64,000 nucleotides of DNA from Pseudoalteromonas luteoviolacea (GCF_001696455.1 NZ_MAUJ01000010.1:62001-126000), one strand, 5' to 3'. Shown: positions 38,601 to 46,218, numbered from the stretch's first letter. Notes: generated from the letters alone by a model not told the origin. Program-made: numbers and translations.

Positions 38601-40922
38601 GGTTTCAAGCCATACTTTAGCTGCGGCGTCTGGATCTGCGCTGTCACTAAAATCGGCCTGTTGCCAATTGAGTGCTTGTGCGCTTAACTGTTGCTGCCAC
38701 TGCCCTGACTCATCTTTGCCATAGGCGTGACGTAATATGCCCTGCTGCGCAAGGATATGTGCCACGGCGTGGTGCAAATACGTTGCATTGACCTCCCCTT
38801 TGAGTGTCAAGCTGGCACCGATGTGATAAGCACTACTCAATGGTTCTAACTGCCACAAAAATAGCTGTCTTTGTTGCTGAGCACTCAAAGGGTAAGCTGC
38901 TTGCTCTAACGCGGGGATAAACGTCTGTTCTTGGTTAGTTGCAATACTTTCGCGCACCAACTGGCAAAAGTCGCCAAATTTATGGGCGGCAAATACCGCC
39001 GTTGGCTCAATCTGACAGTTAAACGCTGCTTGTACCTTTGCCAACAGCAGAGCTGCTTTGATCGAGCTGCCACCCAAGGCAAAGAAGTCCGCGTTATCGC
39101 TATTGACTGGGTAGTGCAACACGCTTTGCCACAATGCAGCTAAACGTTGCGCCACCTCATCCCATGTGTGTTGGTCATCACCGCCATGACTCACTGCAAG
39201 CCGTTGCAATTGTGTCAGGTTAAATACCCCATAAGTTGCCAACTTCTCGGCTTGCAGTAACTTCATACACGCGCTGCGCTGCAATTTACCACTGGAGGTT
39301 TTGGGCAGTCCACCTTGGTCCAGTAACACCACAAGCTCTGGACAATTGCCAAATTGCGCAATAATAAAATCTCTGACAATCAATGCCGTTTGTTCAGCGG
39401 GCACGTCGTTGCGATATACATTGGCGGTTTCAATCGCCACACCAATGCCCTCACCGCTTTGCTCACTTGGGACAGGAAAAGCAGACACACGACCCTGACG
39501 CACAAAACTCAGTGCCCCTTCAATGGCACGCTCGATGTCTTGTGGATAGACGTTATGGCCATTCATGATAATCAGGTCTTTTTGACGACCAGATATAAAC
39601 AACTGGCCACCGTGGATATAGCCCACATCGCCCGTTCTTAACCAGCGTTTCCCATCATGTTCCACAAAGGTTTCTTGAGTTGCTTGCTCATTGCGCCAGT
39701 AGCCTACCGCAATGCTTGGACCACTCGCCCAAATCTCACCAATATGACCCGGTGCCATCTCATCAAAACTGGTTGGGCAAGTAATACGCACTTGATGTTC
39801 ACTGGCGACCACACCACACCCAACCTGGTGGGTATATTCGTCACTATCGCGCAAGTCTTTAGCGTGCTGCAATACCGCTTTACCCGCTGCCAACTCACGC
39901 GTATCAAACGCCTCAATCACTGCACCTTGCGATGGTATGCTACCGGTAACATATAGCGTGCCTTCGGCGAGGCCATAACATGGATAGAGCGCGGTTGGTT
40001 TAAACCCTTGCGGCGCATATTTTTGTGCAAAACTTAGTAAGGTATCGTGGCGAATAGGCTCAGCACCAGAGAAAAATACTCGTAAACTGCTCAAATCCAA
40101 ATCCGCGACCTGCTTATCTTTCACGCGCTCAATACACAAACGATACGAAAAGTCAGGGCCGCCACTCATGGTGGCTTTGTATTCAGATATCAGTTGCAAC
40201 CAGCGTGCTGGGCGCTCCATAAAGTACCTAGGCGAGCACAATACGAGTTTATAACCCGTATAAATCGGCTGCAGCAACCCACCAATTAACCCCATATCAT
40301 GGAACAGAGGTAGCCAGCTCACGAGCACATCATCTTGGGTAATATTCATGCCCTCTGCAATGGCTTTTTCATTACCAAGTAAATTACCATGACTGACCAT
40401 GACGCCTTTGGGCTTCGCAGTTGACCCTGACGTGTATTGTAAAAACGCGATTTCTTCAGACTTGGCTGAGTGGCGTTCGACTGTTTCATGTTGTTCACAG
40501 AACTCATCAATCACCAGCATTTTGCTGCCATCAACTTGCTCAACCAGCGCTTCCACGGTCGAGGTAAATCGTGCCGTGGTGAGCACCACAGCGGCTTCTG
40601 AATCTTCTGCAATACCGACCGTACGCGCAATATGCTGTGCTTTGGTTGACTCAGGTGGAAAACTTGGAATGGCCGTTACACCAAGGTACTGACATGCTAA
40701 AAAGCTCGTCACATACTCAATACCGGTGTCCATTAAGATCAGCGCTCTGTCGCCTGCCACCACGTGATTTTTCAAATGGCTGGCAACCATCAAGCTCTGA
40801 GCATATAGCTCCCCAAAGCTCCATGGCGTCTGTGCTTTTTTATCCACACAGACTAGCGCGATGTTGTCCGGCTGCTGCGCAGCGTGCCGCGCTAAGTGAT
40901 CCATAATGGTGATGGCGGTCAT
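35667..40922 (-). CDS. Loading subunit: fatty acyl-AMP ligase-T-C-A(Lys-like)-T
   Basis: 1751 residues. The first 575 form a fatty acyl-AMP ligase of the FAAL class (QYTSGSTAKPKG, SWLPLFHDMGLIGG, SGGPDFSYRLC, YGLAEGTL, GRQKDLIIMNG), not an EntE-type aryl ligase. A carrier (FFALGGSSI) follows, then C (MHHIASDAWS), A (about 1140-1640, NYTSGSTGKAKG) and T (FFDVGGHSL), ending in a basic tail (GAIAARKRKARES). The A pocket reads DAEDHGTVEK; the Glu and Asp suggest a basic side chain, and with the following PKS Lys is the best guess. It acylates the alpha-amine of the first residue with a fatty acid, as PvdL does in pyoverdine synthesis. ATG 40922 has GGAG 8 bases upstream. The gap 40923-41106 contains only the MbtH-side terminator. 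Confidence 0.92.
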   Translation of the reverse strand: MTAITIMDHLARHAAQQPDNIALVCVDKKAQTPWSFGELYAQSLMVASHLKNHVVAGDRALILMDTGIEYVTSFLACQYLGVTAIPSFPPESTKAQHIARTVGIAEDSEAAVVLTTARFTSTVEALVEQVDGSKMLVIDEFCEQHETVERHSAKSEEIAFLQYTSGSTAKPKGVMVSHGNLLGNEKAIAEGMNITQDDVLVSWLPLFHDMGLIGGLLQPIYTGYKLVLCSPRYFMERPARWLQLISEYKATMSGGPDFSYRLCIERVKDKQVADLDLSSLRVFFSGAEPIRHDTLLSFAQKYAPQGFKPTALYPCYGLAEGTLYVTGSIPSQGAVIEAFDTRELAAGKAVLQHAKDLRDSDEYTHQVGCGVVASEHQVRITCPTSFDEMAPGHIGEIWASGPSIAVGYWRNEQATQETFVEHDGKRWLRTGDVGYIHGGQLFISGRQKDLIIMNGHNVYPQDIERAIEGALSFVRQGRVSAFPVPSEQSGEGIGVAIETANVYRNDVPAEQTALIVRDFIIAQFGNCPELVVLLDQGGLPKTSSGKLQRSACMKLLQAEKLATYGVFNLTQLQRLAVSHGGDDQHTWDEVAQRLAALWQSVLHYPVNSDNADFFALGGSSIKAALLLAKVQAAFNCQIEPTAVFAAHKFGDFCQLVRESIATNQEQTFIPALEQAAYPLSAQQQRQLFLWQLEPLSSAYHIGASLTLKGEVNATYLHHAVAHILAQQGILRHAYGKDESGQWQQQLSAQALNWQQADFSDSADPDAAAKVWLETFYKQPFALERGDNFRAALIQLSDSRTQLVLVMHHIASDAWSFDLVLADISRYYAALVGTQPLPSTDHTVNYGDFAAWQQQWLSSSEAQAQLTYWQQQLQANDDEELLAPQHPRQPDMPAPMQSEVLKLSYQQVEQLQALAHQHGASLFMLLLSSLQVFFYRFSGKRTPRIGVPVANRRFSQVHSLMGFFINTLVQRNALSAEQSFIEVLSSTKTHAIEAQKNQDLPFEKLVEVMNPDRSLGQNPLFQVMFNHLEQDVQQALELPGVEVEQVAALQQQAQFDLSIDSRLLNDGALLLEFQYNAALYDADYIARVASAFNTLLSGIVNAPKQAIGNFALHTQQVESAQQGRGEDIDLPATPWLHTISEIAAQTPARTAVIYNDQHYSFEWLEQTANRLAHGLIANGFGTESVIGVMQNRKPLMLASTLACLKAGAAYLPLDKQFPADKLQHMLQDSGCGAILSDEAVLPVTFEGALLSPQTLLSEQHLKTASPEVHYHDNQTAYLNYTSGSTGKAKGVAIELGALSRYIESAKRFINLQADDVVLQFATANFDAFVEQLFPTWAVGAAVLLRGDALWDADTLYAQAQKHHVAVMDLSAAYWRSISASWARKAQQAPLNLPKLRQVHSGGEAMSLAGIQDWQNTGLAQVRLLNTYGPTEIVVEAAIHPCQDMNVSDDGQQSVPLGHALAGRRLYILDDNLEIVPHGHVGQLYVGGDILARGYWAQPDMTATRFIADPFSDTGARMYATGDLVSWQGGELMYHGRNDHQVKVRGFRVELGEIEQQFSQLPDVDTAVVVTEQQSHGLGLIAYIQSPKFSDPAFADKLKRALGERMPAYMVPGDIVVMEKLPINASGKLERQQLPKVARVAQPVSLAENDTERAIAEIWQKHLKTQEVDRHANFFDVGGHSLLLMAVYEELKVQYPNLQMTELFAHPSIASLATLLGSAQANAAPVTSNKPSGAKQKRGMGAIAARKRKARES

Positions 40923-41064
40923 GATTTACTCCATGAAAGTTATCTAGCAATTGCGCATGCTGAGTTTAATTTTGGCTATTTTTTGTCTGATTACGCCAAG
41001 CTGATGCGCTTGATTAAATGGGTGCTGCCCACGATTCGGATTTATGAAGTGAGGCGTTGAAAAA

Positions 41065-41088
41065 GAGCGGCTTGCTTGCAAGACGCTC
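41065..41088 (-). terminator. Intercistronic terminator after the MbtH-like gene
   Basis: On the - strand the stem GAGCG-T-CTTGC pairs with GCAAG-C-CGCTC around a 2-base loop and is followed by TTTTT, 19 bases after the MbtH stop. Confidence 0.7.
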
Positions 41089-41106
41089 AATTGTCGCGTA
41101 CACGTT

Positions 41107-41310
41107 TTATTGAGCCATTGCGTTTCTGAGGCTCAAGGGACGCATATCTGTCCAATGTGTTTTGATATGCTCAAGACACGTAGCCTTGTCACCACTCACA
41201 CCCGTGTCTTGCCAACCGCCGGGTACTGATTTGTAACTAGGCCACAAAGAGTACTGTTCTTCGTGATTCATGATCACTTTAAAAGTGCCGTTTTCGTTAT
41301 CGAAACTCAT
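41107..41310 (-). CDS. MbtH-like protein
   Basis: MbtH-like proteins bind NRPS adenylation domains and are needed for their folding or activity. The 67-residue protein has the family features: N-terminal FDNENGTFKV, the NHEEQYSLWP motif, PGGWQDTG, and C-terminal HWTDMRPLSLR. It lies upstream of the loading NRPS in the same direction and probably serves several A domains of the cluster. ATG 41310 is preferred to GTG 41313 for its spacing to a GGAAAA ribosome site. A terminator-like hairpin lies immediately upstream (41327-41361), so its transcription must come from read-through of the acylase gene or from a promoter inside that gene's end. Confidence 0.93.
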   Translation of the reverse strand: MSFDNENGTFKVIMNHEEQYSLWPSYKSVPGGWQDTGVSGDKATCLEHIKTHWTDMRPLSLRNAMAQ

Positions 41311-41326
41311 CACATTTTTCCAAAAT

Positions 41327-41361
41327 TTAGACTGTCGCCACTGTGACGCGCGACAGTCTAA
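41327..41361 (-). terminator. Terminator-like hairpin between the acylase and MbtH genes
   Basis: Perfect 12-bp inverted repeat TTAGACTGTCGC / GCGACAGTCTAA with an 11-base loop, then ATTTTGGAAAAA on the - strand. It lies 5 bases after the acylase stop codon and 16 bases before the MbtH start, so the MbtH ribosome site is in its downstream flank. Confidence 0.75.
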
Positions 41362-41366
41362 GATTT

Positions 41367-43799
41367 TTAGTCTTTTTTCACAGTAAGTGTCATTTCACTA
41401 ATTTTGCCCTGTTTAATTTGCGCATCGGTATACGGCAAATCAATCAGGCCTTTACCTGCGGCATAGTGCTCACTGGCATCGGTAAAGTGCGGCGAATTAG
41501 GGTTGTTACTCTGTGAATAAGTCAATAAGCCACGTGCCTGTGGACCGTGCTCATTGAAGCCAACCACCATCATCCAGCTAGATCCATAGTTAATTGGGTA
41601 ACCGTCTGTACTCAAACCCGTACTCACTGTCCAATTTTCATTTAACACTTCCTTCAGCGGCGGTGCTAATTGGGGTGCAAATGATGTTAAATCCATCGCA
41701 TTGGTTGTCGAGTAGATGTTAAAACCACCACTATTGTGCTCCGCACCAGGCCAAGGGATACGACGATTGCCCTTTTGTAAGTACTGTAGCTCGCCCAATG
41801 ACGCATCAATGGCAAAACCGGCATTTTCAAGTTGCTTACTCGCAGCCAATAACTTAACCAACGTTGCTTTCTCTGCTTTTACAATGCTCGGGGTCACTGC
41901 AGGAAATGCAGGGTTAAATTGAACTAGCAGATTGTCATCTTCTAGCAAGCTAAAGAATTCTTTTGCGAGCGGCGCCGACACAGAGTTTGCATTAAATTTG
42001 CCATCCCACTTTGCAAATGCACGACATGCTGGGTCTACAGGCATACTCAAAGTGTCGGTCACTTTAAGCGTCTGGCCTGAATAGATCACACACGCAGCCA
42101 TCACCGTTGGTTTGTACAACTCAAATGAGGCACTAGTACCAGTTACAATGCTTTCGAGCTCATGACGATCAAATTTCCCATCAGCACCACGCGCAAAACG
42201 CAATAAATTTAAGTTGTAGCGAGTTCGGCGCGTTTGCTTATCATCAGTGTGGCCATACAGCGGCGAGTAGCCAGTCAATTTTTCATTTAGGTTGGTTAAC
42301 CAATATGAGTTATTGGCATTTTGCACATAATCTTGACGACGTAACTTAGGTGCTCGCTCGTAAGGAACTTCTTGCTGGTATACCAGTGCACTGCTGGTGC
42401 CCGGTAACACGGCCATACGCGTGTTTTTATACACTTGTGAAATCACCGGGTGTGAGCGCAATAACTCTTCGCCCATGGCAGGTAAATCAGGCACATTAGA
42501 ATCATCTATAAAGAACACCTCACCCAACTTGTCAGCAACTAAGGTGTTGTTGAAAGCCAATCCATCATGATTCTTGAAGGTATCAATAAAACTATCTAAA
42601 TTGGTTGCTCGGTTCATTGCCAACCAATGATCGATACCGCCTAAGTTATCAAGATTCGTGTCACGGACCACATAGGCATTTTTGCTATCCCATGGGAAGT
42701 TTTTCTGATCTTCGATAACGTAGCCGATTGGGGTCGTGAAGTAGTCTTTTTTCATCGTGAGCACACCCATCGGGGTGAGTACTTCTACGTTAACTTGTTG
42801 TTTCTCGATATCGACCCACTGACCATCAAACTTGTATTGCAGCGGGTTTTGCGGGTTCAACTCCAACTGATAAACCACTTCATGCCTTGACGCAGAATAA
42901 GTATGCGTCCAAGCAAGGTCTTCATTAAAGCCGATATTTACAATGCCGGGGACCCCAACCACTGACGCGCCCATGGTACTAAAATCCCCCTCAACACTGG
43001 CATGATTAGCCCAAAAGCGCAGGTTACCATTGAAAGGAAAGTGCGGATTTGCAAGCAGTAGACCACGGCCATTGCTCGTCACTTCATGGCCTAATGCCCA
43101 ACCGTTCGAGCCCTGCGTTAACTGTTTAGGTTGATAATCAGTATTGCTGGCCATTAACCACGGTTTATCAGATTGCTGCGCTTGCTTTGCAATCGTCGGC
43201 AGCCACTCGTTACCGGTCCCTGGGTTTGCTTGTAATATCTGGACTAATAAACGCCCAATGCTGTTTTGTGTCGCAGAAGCCAACACTGATGCAACTACAT
43301 CAACCCCCTCGATTGGTTTTACCCATGCTTTGCCGCTACAAGCTGGTGCCAGCTCAGCTTTACCCGCTTGTACATCTAGCAAATATTGGTTATAACCCGC
43401 CGCAAAGCCGTCAGCCAATGCACGAGTGTCCGCCGACAAATTAGCGTATTCTCGGGCAACTCTGCCATGTAGGTCGATGATTTTGTAACCTAAGTCTAAG
43501 CTAACAAAAAAGTTATCCTGACCATTTTTATGCGGTCCCAAATACTTAGCGCGCTCGCCTCTCACTCGAACATAGCCGTCCGCCAAGATACACGCATGAT
43601 CTTGCGCTTGCGCATAGGCATTACCGTAGCCAAGCCCATACAAAGATTTAGCTTGAATATGCGGGATACCATGCTCGGTACGCGTGATTTTCACGTCTTC
43701 ACTCAAATACTGATTGGACGTGCTCGCTTGTGCGATGAAATGACACCCAGAAATGGCAAAAGCTGCCAACACAGGTACTACCGTAGATTTTAACTTCAT
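41367..43799 (-). CDS. PvdQ-like penicillin acylase family acylase (periplasmic Ntn hydrolase)
   Basis: 810 residues. The N-terminus has a signal peptide with an ISGC lipobox at about 16-19 (a lipoprotein, or cleaved after AQA). The alpha-chain has TEHGIPHIQA. Autocleavage should occur before Ser231 in QGSNGWALG, exposing the nucleophile. The beta-chain shows LLLANPHFPFNG, VGVPGIVNIGF, LAWTHTYSA and the oxyanion NANNSYWLTN, all with close counterparts in PvdQ. PvdQ removes the fatty acid from acylated ferribactin in the periplasm during pyoverdine maturation. Here the gene heads the cluster whose loading subunit is a fatty acyl ligase, so the same job is likely. Family members also cleave acyl-homoserine lactones, so quorum-signal hydrolysis cannot be excluded. 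Confidence 0.88.
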   Translation of the reverse strand: MKLKSTVVPVLAAFAISGCHFIAQASTSNQYLSEDVKITRTEHGIPHIQAKSLYGLGYGNAYAQAQDHACILADGYVRVRGERAKYLGPHKNGQDNFFVSLDLGYKIIDLHGRVAREYANLSADTRALADGFAAGYNQYLLDVQAGKAELAPACSGKAWVKPIEGVDVVASVLASATQNSIGRLLVQILQANPGTGNEWLPTIAKQAQQSDKPWLMASNTDYQPKQLTQGSNGWALGHEVTSNGRGLLLANPHFPFNGNLRFWANHASVEGDFSTMGASVVGVPGIVNIGFNEDLAWTHTYSASRHEVVYQLELNPQNPLQYKFDGQWVDIEKQQVNVEVLTPMGVLTMKKDYFTTPIGYVIEDQKNFPWDSKNAYVVRDTNLDNLGGIDHWLAMNRATNLDSFIDTFKNHDGLAFNNTLVADKLGEVFFIDDSNVPDLPAMGEELLRSHPVISQVYKNTRMAVLPGTSSALVYQQEVPYERAPKLRRQDYVQNANNSYWLTNLNEKLTGYSPLYGHTDDKQTRRTRYNLNLLRFARGADGKFDRHELESIVTGTSASFELYKPTVMAACVIYSGQTLKVTDTLSMPVDPACRAFAKWDGKFNANSVSAPLAKEFFSLLEDDNLLVQFNPAFPAVTPSIVKAEKATLVKLLAASKQLENAGFAIDASLGELQYLQKGNRRIPWPGAEHNSGGFNIYSTTNAMDLTSFAPQLAPPLKEVLNENWTVSTGLSTDGYPINYGSSWMMVVGFNEHGPQARGLLTYSQSNNPNSPHFTDASEHYAAGKGLIDLPYTDAQIKQGKISEMTLTVKKD

Positions 43800-44033
43800 A
43801 GATTTCCTTAATTTTTTACGCTGTTAAAAATTCAAACCCGTGCAGACATGACGCATATAAACAGAAAAAAAAAACTGAAAGTCATATAACTCCCTCAACG
43901 ACCCATTGTTGTTAAAAGCAGAACAAAAGTAAGTAAAAAGAAACTGTAATTAATAACAGGTTAATGACAGTTTAATTAGCAAAGGTGCATAAAAGACTTG
44001 ACTGATAATGCGAGATCAAAATAACATAATAGT

Positions 44034-44052
44034 GATAATTATTCTCATTATC
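44034..44052. promoter_or_regulatory. Fur box
   Basis: GATAATTATTCTCATTATC matches the 19-bp consensus Fur box at 16 of 19 positions. It lies 40 bases before the GTG start of the ECF sigma gene, in the 293-base divergent region shared with the acylase gene. Iron-replete Fur would repress the sigma gene and possibly also the acylase promoter. The rest of the region is AT-rich with no other motif I recognise. Confidence 0.8.
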
Positions 44053-44092
44053 TATTACGGATCAACTTTCAGGACAAATAGGAGTAAAAACA

Positions 44093-44629
44093 GTGCAGCA
44101 GCTCTGTGTTAAGTGGTCAAAAGTTATTGCAGAAAATGAAGCTAAATTACTGGCTTATTTGAACAATATTTTACGCTGCCCTTATCTAGCCGAGGACGCA
44201 TTACAGGACACATTCATTCGTTTATCAGGAATGTCTAAATGTCAGGATTGCCAAGTTAAAAATACCAAGAGTTACTGTTATCAGGTCGCAAGGAATATCG
44301 CCATTGATATGATCCGCAAACAAAATAGAGAATCTCTCGTCGATTTAGAGTCTATTCAAACAGAGCAATTTGATGATGAAAGCTCCAATATCGAAGAAAA
44401 GTACATCGATGCACAACTTTCAGATAAGGTAAACACCACCATCGGCAAGCTTTCACAACGCCATCAAAATGTTGTCAGCTTCTATCGTGATGGTCGCTTA
44501 AAACAAAAAGAAATTGCCAAGATGTATCATATTTCCCCGACTTTAGTGAATTTCATGATCAAAGAAGCTATTCAGTCTTGCCAAAACGAATTGCAAGCCG
44601 GTGCCGTCGCCGGTGCCGTCGCCCACTGA
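44093..44629 (+). CDS. ECF-type RNA polymerase sigma factor (iron-starvation, FecI/PvdS-like)
   Basis: 178 residues with sigma region 2 (CPYLAEDALQDTFIRL, SYCYQVARNIAIDMIRKQNR) and region 4 with a helix-turn-helix (LKQKEIAKMYHISPTLVNFMIKEA). GTG 44093 is the start, with GGAG 8 bases upstream and no closer ATG. The Fur box at 44034-44052 places it under iron control. No FecR-type anti-sigma gene follows and the nearby receptor has no signalling domain, so it resembles PvdS, which is controlled by Fur and a separately encoded anti-sigma. It probably drives the boxes at 3471 and 5787. The last residues come from a tandem 12-bp repeat (44598-44621), giving GAVAGAVA; a different C-terminus may exist in relatives. 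Confidence 0.88.
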   Translation: MQQLCVKWSKVIAENEAKLLAYLNNILRCPYLAEDALQDTFIRLSGMSKCQDCQVKNTKSYCYQVARNIAIDMIRKQNRESLVDLESIQTEQFDDESSNIEEKYIDAQLSDKVNTTIGKLSQRHQNVVSFYRDGRLKQKEIAKMYHISPTLVNFMIKEAIQSCQNELQAGAVAGAVAH

Positions 44630-44636
44630 TGACGGG

Positions 44637-45095
44637 CTAATCAGCTAGGCCTAGCGCGTCTTTGGCGCGCAACTTAGCTGAAATAAAGTCACCGTGTGCC
44701 ACATACATCAACCCAGCGATTTTCCGCACCGTATAGTCTTCCTGCGGATCTAATTTACCATCTGAAAATGCGACTAGCCACATCAGCTCTATTACTTCAA
44801 TACGGGCATCCTCATCGGTATGCTCATTAACGACTTTGATAAAGCGGTGTAGATCAATCGCCGTATCTACTAATTGCTGTGCCTCGGAACGTATTAATTC
44901 GCTGCTTTGCGCGCTTAGCTGGCATTGACGTTGTAGCAGCTTAGCAACCATCTCCAGCTCTTGCGGTAAAATCTCATTGTCTGCACGCATCACTTCAACC
45001 ATCAGCGCGGCCAGTGCGGTAGCAAAGCTCATAGAGGCTTGTTCTTCTTGCGAATTATTTAAGCTTGCTAAAAACTCTTTGACTCGTTCTAACAA
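44637..45095 (-). CDS. TerB-family (tellurite resistance TerB-like) protein
   Basis: About 152 residues, all helical, with the TerB pattern: an acidic first repeat (MRADNEILPQELEMV) and a mirrored second one (FSDGKLDPQEDYTVRKIAGLM). TerB-like proteins bind metal at such acidic sites, but the cellular role in most bacteria is unknown. TTG 45095 is favoured because AAGGAG stands 6 bases upstream; an in-frame alternative lies at 45116. It converges on the sigma gene with a 7-base gap and no terminator between. Probably unrelated to the siderophore cluster. Confidence 0.8.
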   Translation of the reverse strand: MLERVKEFLASLNNSQEEQASMSFATALAALMVEVMRADNEILPQELEMVAKLLQRQCQLSAQSSELIRSEAQQLVDTAIDLHRFIKVVNEHTDEDARIEVIELMWLVAFSDGKLDPQEDYTVRKIAGLMYVAHGDFISAKLRAKDALGLAD

Positions 45096-45177
45096 TTGTC
45101 GCTCCTTTTGATACAATTAAGTATCGTCTAAACAGTGGTTTTAATTCATATTACCCAAGCAGTTTAAGGTTTCATAC

Positions 45178-45543
45178 ATGCTTAAAAGTCTTTTCACTCT
45201 GCTGATTTTTATCTCTGCCGTGTTACTCAGCGCCTGTCACTTTACACCTGGAAAAATTGGTGTCTCAGAAAAATACTATGACTTTGATCATAAAGTACAT
45301 TACGAACAAACTAAGTATAGCGATGACCACTACTATTTGAAGATAAAGTCAGACTCTTACAATCATTTTTTGCAACAAAGTGTGTTTTTATTGCGTCATA
45401 GTCAATCTCTCTGTCAAGGTCGAAAACCGCAACTATTATTGCACGGAGGTGTACAAAAATTTGACCGATTGCCAACAACCCCTCGTGCCTATGAACCAGA
45501 CTTAAGTGTTGAAGTGACTTGCGTCACGAGCGAAAAAGAATAA
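45178..45543 (+). CDS. Small predicted lipoprotein
   Basis: 121 residues. The signal sequence ends in a lipobox LSAC (Cys20), so it should be lipid-anchored. The mature part is rich in Tyr, His and Lys with two further Cys residues (QSLCQGR and VTCVTS) that could pair. No family recognised. An AAGG precedes the ATG. It is divergent from the TerB-like gene and stands alone. Confidence 0.6.
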   Translation: MLKSLFTLLIFISAVLLSACHFTPGKIGVSEKYYDFDHKVHYEQTKYSDDHYYLKIKSDSYNHFLQQSVFLLRHSQSLCQGRKPQLLLHGGVQKFDRLPTTPRAYEPDLSVEVTCVTSEKE

Positions 45544-45594
45544 ATAATTTGACGAGCGCACTTCAGATGAGTGCGCTAAACACTAAAGGGGATC

Positions 45595-46197
45595 TTAGTC
45601 TTTATAACCCCAAGGCGCTTTTGGCGCTTTTACCGGTTTAGTTAAATCAAAGTCGACTCTAAATTCACGCCCTTCACGTACTAAACGATAAGTAAACTTA
45701 TCGTCATAGATGAACATTTGCCAAGTATTACCTATCGACTGTGGGATCTCTTGGGCGATAAATAACTCTTTTGAATACTGATCAGCCGGGAATGATTGTA
45801 CGGTGTCAAAGCCCGCATCGACCGTGTGGCCGCCGTACATGGTTGACGCATCGTCGCTACCATCTTTATGGCGGTGGTCGTGCTTTAAGCTTAACCCGCT
45901 CCCTGTCTTAGTGATGATCCACGTACGTGATGCATCTTTACCAACGTGGAATGGCACTTGAAGTTCACGCTCATTGCAACGGCGAACATGCATCACCAAT
46001 CGCGCTTCACTAAATGAACTTGGCCCTTGGTTATCAACCGTCACTTTCCCTTCGTAAGCTTTACCACAGTGCGCTTTAATTCTGTCAAAAAACGCATCAT
46101 GAGTCGGGATTGATACCAAGGGTGCTGGTCGAGCAATGGCCGTGCTACTCGCAACTAAGGTTGCTGCAACCATAAGAGAGGCAGAGAACTTATTCAT
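45595..46197 (-). CDS. Secreted protein of unknown function
   Basis: 200 residues with a clear signal peptide (cleavage after AIA, about residue 22). The mature domain contains two Cys residues (AHCGKAY, RRCNERE), a His-rich KHDHRHKDG segment and an otherwise beta-type composition. No family recognised. ATG 46197 has AGGAA about 7 bases upstream; the longer frame to 46329 runs back into the leuD terminator and is rejected. It follows leuD by about 90 bases beyond the terminator, so it is probably transcribed separately. Confidence 0.65.
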   Translation of the reverse strand: MNKFSASLMVAATLVASSTAIARPAPLVSIPTHDAFFDRIKAHCGKAYEGKVTVDNQGPSSFSEARLVMHVRRCNERELQVPFHVGKDASRTWIITKTGSGLSLKHDHRHKDGSDDASTMYGGHTVDAGFDTVQSFPADQYSKELFIAQEIPQSIGNTWQMFIYDDKFTYRLVREGREFRVDFDLTKPVKAPKAPWGYKD

Positions 46198-46218
46198 TGA
46201 AGTGTTCCTAAATATGAA

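Noticed and set aside
35667..40922. Loading ligase as an EntE-type DHB-AMP ligase.
   Set aside because: Its motifs (SWLPLFHDMGLIGG, SGGPDFSYRLC) are those of fatty acyl-AMP ligases; EntE-type enzymes differ at these places.
41367..43799. Acylase as a plain quorum-quenching enzyme unrelated to the cluster.
   Set aside because: Possible by family, but its place next to MbtH and a FAAL-loaded NRPS and its PvdQ-like motifs favour siderophore maturation; kept only as an alternative.
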